Source of the DNA: Oikopleura dioica
Lineage: Eukaryota; Chordata; Appendicularia; Copelata; Oikopleuridae
DNA: 64,000 nt
Direction: 5' to 3'
Assembly: GCA_907165135.1 (NCBI GenBank)
Contig: OU015568.1
Location: 7,572,501 to 7,636,500, forward strand
The position numbers and the translations under genes are program-made. Below, piece after piece: positions 57,404 to 64,000 of the stretch (positions within the stretch are counted from its first letter, which is position 1; each line of letters opens with the position of its first letter). The notes under the pieces are model-generated. The model was not told the origin of the DNA. It saw only the letters and a program-made list of their open reading frames with translations, and made no database searches.

Positions 57404-59743
57404 TTATTGGATTTCCTGAAGCTTTTTCTTGTCGAATTTCTCATGCTCTCCTGCTATGTTTATCCTGCTCTGATTTTGTTGAGTACTTACAGTAGCAGTT
57501 GGATAGACGCCTTCGTCGTCGTCGTAGCCGCCTTCTACCAAAGTGCAGGAGCAAGTATTGGTGCCACGGGCGTTGGAAACATGAACGGTGTATCGACCCA
57601 ATTCGCGGGATGTGAATTCGCCATAAACCAATGTGTAAACGTTGCCTGAAAATAGCCAGTTTTTATCACGCTATAAAAAGTATTTTCAACGTCATAAATC
57701 TTTCCCATCTTTCTATCAGACGGACAAGATCATCTGACAGTAGGTTGAGGCTCAACCGTTGAACGATCAAAGTGAAAGCTTGCTCTTGAAGGCAAATAGC
57801 TTGATTATTAGCTGGTAGTAATTATTTTGTCAGGCTTCCTGAAAATCGCCCTCATTAGTCCTGTCAAAGCTTGACAAGCTTTCTGTTTTCGGAAGATACT
57901 AATGTACTTCTTTCTTGAAATGAGAGCCTGGGCTCGGCAACCTCTGTGGAAAACCTTAGCCAGGTTCTGAAGAGCTTGAATTAAAAGCCGCGTAGCGGCT
58001 TTTTTCAAAACGAAGCCGCGAAGCGGCTTCGGAATGTTACCTTTAATTTAGTTGAGAAGCCGCTCCGCGTCTTCGTTTTAAAAAAAAGCCGCCACGCGGC
58101 TTTTCTTTCAAGGTCTTCAGAAGTTCAGAACCTGACTCAGGTTTTCCACACATGTTTTTGCGCCCAGCTTTCAGATCATTGGATTAATCATTGAAATGCT
58201 TCGTACAAATGAAAGCTCATGTGGCAATTAGTAGTCGTTGCAGAAGGTGATTAACTGCCATGCTTTTGGTCGGCTATTTTATGATTATGCTTCCTCAACT
58301 CGTAGTAGCACGAAGTCACTTCCTGTCATGATTAGCACCTTGTGAATCTGCGCCCAATTGATGAAGGTCAATTTGTGACAAGGCGAGGAAGCAACGACGA
58401 CTCCCGACTGTGAGCAAAACAATCAAACACGTGGGGGATCTATTCATTTGTCCGAGGATAAAAAACGGAAAGCCGCTTTACTACCCGTTTTTTGTATACT
58501 TGTCATTTTCAATTCAAATTTTCTTCTTTTCATTCATCATCAAAATTGAATTCAACAATTCAATAATTCAAAAAGTTCGGAGAAAATTCGTTGATAAAAT
58601 TTGATCTCGCTACCCTAAATTCGCGCTTTTCATCACGCAATCAAAAAGTAAACGTCATCGTACTTCGCTAAAGCTTGTCACATAATCAACTTGATTGATG
58701 CCGGAAATAAAATCACTGACTAAAGCGCACTGATAAGAAGTTCTGCTCCCTGCGTTCCCAAGAGAAGATAAGAAAGAACGTAAAGCTGACTATCTGCATT
58801 CTACGTAGTCCTCTAGCTTATTATCCAATGCCTATCGTTGGACGTATAAATACCTTTTTGTAAGAGTCGAATGTCTCGCTCGATGCTCTCACGAACGGGC
58901 TGATTGTTGTGATACCACTGGACAGTAAGTGGCTGTGCACCAGTGACGCGTACTTCGAGTACTGCCGGCTCGCCAAGGGGAAATTCTTTGTCAACCAGGG
59001 GTGCGATGAATTCTGGTCGGCCAAGGGCTGATGGTGGCCCACCTGCTGGCTTTGTCTGTTTGTTCATGAAGGAGGAAATGTTTCCAAGAGCCGATGATTT
59101 TGCATCCAATGGCTGAAAATGATTAAAGTGAAAAAAGGACAAAAAGGTGGGGTTTGTACTTTTGGCTTGGGAAAGTTGACGGTTGGCAAGCGGAGAACAC
59201 CTTCCTTCTGCGGATTATTCAAATCGTGGTACTGCTGTGCCGGGGGCTGTGGCGACTTGCGAGTGCTTGCTGTAGCGGGAGCTCGGCTCACTTGAGCTGG
59301 AGGAGCAGCTGGATCATAAGTCGCGACGTTCACCGAGACGGGCTTTGTTGTCGGCGCTGAAACTGGCTTCGGCGTGAAGGATGGTGTGCTGGTTTGGAAA
59401 GAAGCGACGTCTGAATGAAGGAATTATCGTTTTCGTAAAGATGTACTTAGCTGTTTAGACTTAGTGCTAGATAATTGAGCGCGCGCTAATTAAAAATTAC
59501 AAAGAACAAAGCTGAACGTAAATCCTGCGGCGCAAGTTTACCCACCATAACGTGCTTGACCTTTTGTTAGAATTTGGATTATCACTAAGCTAAGTAATAA
59601 GTTAGCGTACCTGGTCTCTTCTGCACGGGCGACGGAGGCTTCACGGATTTGGGAGCGACGACGGGAGCTGCTGCAGTCGAGCTCTGAAAACCGGGAAATG
59701 GTTTGGGAGTTGCATTGAAGCTTTTTGGCTGACGGGAGATCAT
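57404..59743 (-). CDS. Pro-rich protein with one I-set Ig domain (palladin/myotilin-like)
   Basis: Exons 59611-59743, 59160-59410, 58854-59112 and 57404-57645 give 294 residues. The first ~150 residues are Pro/Ala/Ser/Thr-rich (PKPFPGFQSSTAAAP, SPQPPAQQYHDL), as in actin-binding linkers of palladin-family proteins. An I-set Ig domain follows: PEFIAPLVDKEFPLGEPAVL, VQWYHNNQPV, then the F strand GRYTVHVSNARG. The tail is acidic (YDDDEGVY) and ends KKKLQEIQ. The third intron is about 1.2 kb and carries a repeat copy. At the end, the frame passes a good donor (GTAAGTACTC), so an extra 3' exon is possible. Cytoskeletal, probably sarcomere or actin-bundle role (inference). A TATATAT box lies about 140 bp upstream of the ATG. 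Confidence 0.7.
57929..58165. repeat. Copy of the CTGAGTCAGG inverted-repeat family in an intron
   Basis: 237 bp. Terminal repeats start TGGGCTCGGCAACC and end TGCGCCCA. The interior is a series of four hairpin units (AAAGCCGCGTAGCGGCTTTT, GAAGCCGCGAAGCGGCTTC, GCCGCTCCGCG, AAGCCGCCACGCGGCTT). Inserted in the long intron of the Ig-domain gene. Confidence 0.9.
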
Positions 59744-59880
59744 GTTTTCGGTGCTCTAGTGTTTTCCTTCGGGCGATCTCTCTTTAAGAGCGTTGTTCTA
59801 ATCTGACAGTGCCTGTTGTGTCTGTGCTCGCGGTAAGTTTAGTTTATAGCGGTCGGGGACGCGCAAGGAAGGCGCAAAAA

Positions 59881-59887
59881 ATATATA
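59881..59887 (-). promoter_or_regulatory. Candidate TATA box of the Ig-domain gene
   Basis: TATATAT on the minus strand, about 140 bp upstream of the ATG at 59743 and flanked by GC-rich sequence. Position and sequence only. Confidence 0.3.
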
Positions 59888-60245
59888 CCGCGTTCAAAGA
59901 GAGAGTTCTGAGCGCAGTTGAGCGCGCTGAGCGTGGATAGCGCTGAGCAGCGCTAGCCGCCGCAGCGCTAGTAGTCTCACGTCACGATTTTCGGATCCAA
60001 CGTTGCTATTCACCCCTATTTTTCAGTGTGTTCAGTCACTCATGCCTGATTTTGTCTGACTTTACTCTTATTTATTCTATTCCTGTATTTCTTATTTTCG
60101 CCTTGAACCAGGCCCGAAGCGCTTGCGAAAAAAAGACACGGCTAAGGAGCCCTCTCAGAATTTCAAAGGATCCCAATTGACCACTTTAAACTGGCTTTAT
60201 CGAAGCAGATAATGATGGGTCACTCTATAAATTTCGTTGAAAAGG

Positions 60246-62121
60246 TCAGCTGGGCGTAAAAGGAGGCCAAATAAAGATAAGGCCTACCAAAGATTCTGGC
60301 TCTTCGTAAATCTCCTGTTGATAGACTGGCTCCTGTTGGTAGACTCTTGGCTCTGGCTGGTAGACAGGTTCTGGCTTGTAGACGGGCTCAGGTTGGGCTT
60401 GAGCGGCACGTTGTGGAGTTGGTTTTGGATTGAATGATTTTAGATCAGGAAGTCGAGAATGCGTGATTCCTTTGAACTCGCCCAAGTCGAGTGGACGAAG
60501 ATCCAGAGTCTGCCTAAAAGAAGAAATAGACAGACACGTTGATTTGATTTCTTGCGGCTGCCACAAAGTGTGACAGTTGCTATGCGACAAACGCCTGAAG
60601 GAAGGAAGCTCTTGAAGCTACTTTTAAAGTTTTAACTCGGCGGAGGTAATCAAACACTCCTACACGTCAGATTATTTCGTCGGGATGGAACTCCTCCGAA
60701 TTTGAAATTAGTCGAATTACATTCATGTAGCCGAGCCCAGGATAAGATAGTAGCACCTGGTGGTTTTTATCTTTCGGTTGAGGCGCTAGTTGGTAAGGAG
60801 TTAAAATTCAAAACTTGTAAGTTAAGAAATTTCAAATTTCAAATTGGCAAAAGAACTAACTCGTTTTCTTCGCGGTACATTGAAGGAATTGTCGAGATAT
60901 TGCCCAAAATCGTGTTGAGATCTTCTGATTTCCGCAAATGGGCTCTATAAGGAAGTGGGTATTGACGATGAGACACTTTTTGGAGAAACATCTTTTGGTG
61001 CGTTTTTGAGTTTTTGAGTTTGAAATTTTGAGACAAAATTTGAGCGTATTCCGAAAAGTCGGATTTAGCGGGGACATGAAAATAGGTCAGCTCGGGGCGC
61101 GAAATTGAGCAACTTACTGATTGCTGCATGTTAACTGTAAGTATCCATTTCGTCCACATTCTTTGATGAACTGTGTGGCATCTTGAAGCTTCATATTATC
61201 AGTGCGGGTACCATTGATCGCCAATATCGCCAAGTCGACCCTCATGCCAGCTGCCGAGGCTTTCCCTCCGGGCGACACCTAAAATAGCTAAATCAACAAG
61301 CCCAGCAAGCTGAGTTTTAACAGCTTAGTTTAATAGCCATTTATGAGTTATTTCGGTGAAGAATTCCGACTAATTGCCGCTGTAAAAACGCTCGTTTTTT
61401 TCACAACTTTCAGAAAAGAAGAGCAAAGGAATATTTATGATTTTGACGGGCGCTCGTATATAAAAACGAAGCAACTAGTAAATCAATCTAAGTCGGATGA
61501 TCAAGATTGCCTTCCGGTTCTTGCTTTCCGGTAAAGATCAAAGTTTTGGATGGATAGTGGTAATTAGGCCGTATAATGACCAAATCGCCCTGCTGTTAGA
61601 ACAAAGTGAGCATCAATCTAAATTTCTGATGACAAAAGTCAAAAAGTCTGAAGACCCTGAATCATACTTTTCAGAGCATGACGAGTCGCTTTTTTCTTTT
61701 CTTGTAATACACAGCTGTCAACCTAATCATTTTTTGTACTTTCAAGAAAACGACCTTGTTTAGCGACCACAAAAATTAATCATAAATACAAGTTTTCTTG
61801 TTTCTTAAAAAGTTTCTTCCTGGGCTCGGCAACCAGTGTAGAAAACCTGAGTCAGGGTCTGAAAGATCTTCAATAAAAAGCCGCTTAGCGGCTTTTTAAA
61901 AAACGAAGCCGCAAAGCGGCTTTGCCAAAATTTCAGAAATATATTGGAAATTCTACGCGGCTTTTCATTTAAGATCTTTCAGACCCTGACTCAGGTTTTC
62001 TACACAGACTGCTGAGCCCATCTCTTACCTTGGAGACAGTAAGTGGTTGATTTCGATCAACTCCGCCAGTAATTCCGAAGCCCCAAGGAGCACCACCATT
62101 CAAGTCAATTGTAAAGCTCAT
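60246..62121 (-). CDS. Short ALP/Enigma-type PDZ protein (no LIM domain seen)
   Basis: Exons 62029-62121, 61118-61278 and 60246-60513 encode 173 residues. The PDZ domain fills residues 1-85: MSFTIDLNGGAPWGFGITGG with the PWGF carboxylate-binding loop, QPLTVSK, VSPGGKASAAGMRVDLAILA and LQDATQFIKECG. This is the form seen in PDLIM and LDB3/ZASP proteins at Z-discs and stress fibres. The C-terminal half has a linker (LDLGEFKGITHSRLPDLKS) and PEPVY/QQEPVYQQE repeats, then IFIWPPFTPS. LIM domains are not encoded unless an exon is used after a GTAGGC donor at about 60287 (after PESL). Intron 1 contains a repeat copy 8 bp from the donor. The muscle link is inferred from family and from the neighbouring Ig-domain gene. 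Confidence 0.82.
61821..62020. repeat. Copy of the CTGAGTCAGG inverted-repeat family in a PDZ-gene intron
   Basis: 200 bp. The left end starts TGGGCTCGGCAACCAGTG; the right end is TACACAGACTGCTGAGCCCA. The interior has GCCGCTTAGCGGC and GCCGCAAAGCGGC hairpins. It ends 8 bp before the splice donor of the PDZ gene's first exon (intron starts 62028). Confidence 0.9.
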
Positions 62122-62700
62122 TTTTCTTTATTCAATTTTTTTCTTTCTTTCTGATTGCAATTAATAACTCTTTAAAAATTTTAAGAAAAAGAGGGGATTA
62201 AACTTGGCGGGAGGCGACGGGGCCTTTATCATTGGACAGCTGACCGTGCTCCCTAACACGTAGCTAGCGGATAAGGCAGATACATTAACACTCTCAAGTC
62301 TGTTTGACTCATTTTCGAGCCCAAGTTTATGCACTTGTTAAAAGTGCTAAATTTGAAATTTTGATGATTCATTGATTCGAACCCCTTTTCTTTCTAGCGC
62401 AAGGAGAATTGAGCTTCAAATTAACTTCTTATTCGAATTTCCTTCAACGATTTCCGAAAAAGCTCAAGTGTATTTTTCGGATCCAAGCAATTGTTCGCCG
62501 CACACTTTTGCCATTGAATTGTAAGGCCTACTCAAGTGTACTTGCTTTCAATTATAAAATACAAGTTTATTGTGCGTTTGGGATAAAGGCAGAATTGATG
62601 ATATACAGAAGTACTGTTTCACTGTTGTTTAGCTGCTGTTGTAGCTTTGCTCAAATATCATCGGAGCTGAACTGGCGGCGGAGATGGACGGGGCAGTGTC

Positions 62701-62897
62701 TGGGTTCGGCAACCTGTGTAGAAAACCTGAGTCAGGGTCAGAAAGGCAAAGTGGTTTCCCAGAAATTTAAAATTGAGTAGAAGGGTAAATTTGGGAAGCC
62801 GCTTCGCGGCTTCGTTTTAGAAAAAGCCGCTACGCGGCTTTTCAGTAGAGATCATTCAAACCCTGACTCAGGTCATCTACACAGGTTACTGAGCCCA
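62701..62897. repeat. Copy of the CTGAGTCAGG inverted-repeat family with possible target duplication
   Basis: 197 bp. The left end starts TGGGTTCGGCAACCTGTG; the right end is CTACACAGGTTACTGAGCCCA in pieces of the usual arm. The interior has GAAGCCGCTTCGCGGCTTC and AAAGCCGCTACGCGGCTTTT. The 10 bp outside the ends, GGGCAGTGTC and GGGCAGAGTC, differ at one position and could be the target duplication of this family. Confidence 0.9.
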
Positions 62898-62958
62898 GGG
62901 CAGAGTCTTGCTTATCCAGAGAGCTAGAATTTCGTTCATAAAAGGGATTCGATAAAAC

Positions 62959-64000
62959 TTACGTTGTGCGCTTTGTTCGAACTGGGATCCTCGACGGAGT
63001 TGATTTCTTCTTTGCTGGAAAGTGACATTCTCTGTTTGTCGCTTCATATTTGGGAATCTTTATTCCACTCAAAAGTGAGGTGGCTGAATCTTCAAGAGCT
63101 TGAATTTTCTCCATGTATCGCCGCTCAGGAGATTGAGACTCTGGCCGAGAGAAAATTTCATCTTCGTCGGAAAAATCGGAAGAATCACCTGATTGAGGGA
63201 AAGCGTGATTTTTGAACTTGATATTTTGATTTTCTCACCTGAAGTGGGAATTCGGAGGCCGTAAATAGATTCCTCGCTGTCGGAAATAATTAGTTCGTAT
63301 TCGCTTTCGAACTTGCTGTTCATTCTTTTTCGGTAGAGTTTTTTGAAACCCTCGGTAAAGTAGACACTGTTGTCGTATGCCTTTGCCAGTGTGCTTCTAG
63401 CAGAGCCGAGGAAGGATTCACGAGACGGCTGAGCTGATACTTTTGGCACGGTCACGTCTTCTTCCTTTGCGAACAAATTGCCGATTCCAGTGACTATCTT
63501 CTCGTGAGCGATCCGAAGCCGCAGCGGAATTTCCCAGGACTTCTCGTTCACCCATCGCGAGAAAGACGACTTCTGCGGACCAGCTCTTGGATTGACAACG
63601 ATGATCGTTTCATCCTTGCCTCTGCATCCCAAAAACAAGAACAGAAGAACCACTCCTAGAATGATTCCGCCGTACACGAGCCTTTTTTGATCGAACTCAA
63701 TGGTGAATGTATTTTGATTGAAATCATCCGCGATGTTTTCAAAATATTCGTATTCTTCCATGTCTGCAATTATCTTGATGCTCGTGTACTTGTTTTTCAA
63801 CTGCAGGACGTTTTCTGCTAGAAGATTGCTGTCGACGTTTTCGCACTTTTTTGTGATGAAGAACATCCTAAAGATCGTTGGCAAATTTTCTAGAGAACTT
63901 TACTTACGAAGCTTCGCTGAGAACATTCACAGCTTTTGCTAGCTCGCTTTCGATAAAATCCGCTTTGAATTTCTTCTTCCAGTACTCTTTCGCGGAAATA
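62959..64000 (-). CDS. Single-pass membrane protein, unrecognised, 3' part
   Basis: Exons 63908-64000 (partial), 63239-63866 and 62959-63188, with 41- and 50-bp introns in phase. The gene runs off the right edge. A helical N-terminal part (KEYWKKKFKADFIESELAKA, LLAENVLQLKNKYTSIKII) is followed by a membrane helix (LVYGGIILGVVLLFLFLG), then a long, probably cytosolic tail: VNPRAGPQKSSFSRWV, FTEGFKKLYRKRMNSKF, an acidic patch (DSSDFSDEDEIF) and a basic Ser/Pro end (KKKSTPSRIPVRTKRTT). The SRIP near the end resembles an EB1-binding SxIP motif (SRIP in basic, Ser/Pro context). I do not recognise the family. A minus-strand AATAAA at about 63059 lies inside the last exon and is probably not the real signal. 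Confidence 0.6.

Overview
The window looks like nuclear DNA of a very compact chordate genome, most likely the larvacean tunicate Oikopleura dioica. Inference rests on: most introns are only about 38-57 bp with GT..AG ends; genes sit 90-300 bp apart on either strand; genes are recognisably animal (SIX4/5, CLASP, PAPSS, PUS7, DNAAF6, astacin, ALP/Enigma-type PDZ); and several introns have odd ends (a GC donor, a likely GA donor). No bacterial features were seen. All exon structures below were spliced by eye from reading frame, GT/AG signals and remembered family motifs; no alignment was run.

Layout. 1-5.1 kb: minus-strand LRRC45-like (partial), TRABD-like, an unrecognised gene, a small plus-strand gene facing a coiled-coil gene, then DNAAF6 and TMEM167B close together (operon-like). 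5.3-8.4 kb: two tandem hnRNP H/F-type genes. 9.1-12.6 kb: a SIX4/5 homeobox gene with a 939-bp hAT-like insertion sitting on one of its splice donors. 12.8-14.1 kb: an unrecognised nuclear protein. 14.1-17.1 kb: gene-poor. 17.1-19.7 kb: astacin-CUB-EGF protease. 20.0-22.5 kb: SLC15 peptide transporter. Then tRNA-Thr, a small Cys-rich membrane protein, and a large acidic coiled-coil gene with an intronic tRNA-Glu. 28.5-34.5 kb: PAPSS (PAPS synthase) with three possible first exons and a duplicated exon. 32.3-37.1 kb: gene-poor. 37.2-41.6 kb: CLASP, head to head with PUS7 (42.0-44.1 kb). 44.5-46.4 kb: three tiny genes (MYND-only ZMYND8/11 type, metallothionein-like, EFHC2 N-terminus only). 46.8-48.4 kb: a Mutator-like (MULE) transposon with target duplication. 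48.6-52.9 kb: a CD225/dispanin-type protein, an unrecognised gene and a SAP130-like gene. 52.9-57.4 kb: gene-poor. 57.4-64 kb: an Ig protein, an ALP/Enigma-type PDZ protein and an unrecognised single-pass membrane protein that runs off the end.

Repeats. One short inverted-repeat (MITE-like) family recurs at least seven times. Its end carries CTGAGTCAGG and it often contains hairpins of the form AAGCCGC-n-GCGGCTT. Several copies lie in introns. Larger palindromic insertions sit in the SIX4/5 and coiled-coil genes.

Three coding sequences appear to lack exactly one base (LRRC45-like, CLASP, PAPSS alternative exon). This could be assembly error or real lesions and should be settled before trusting those reading frames.
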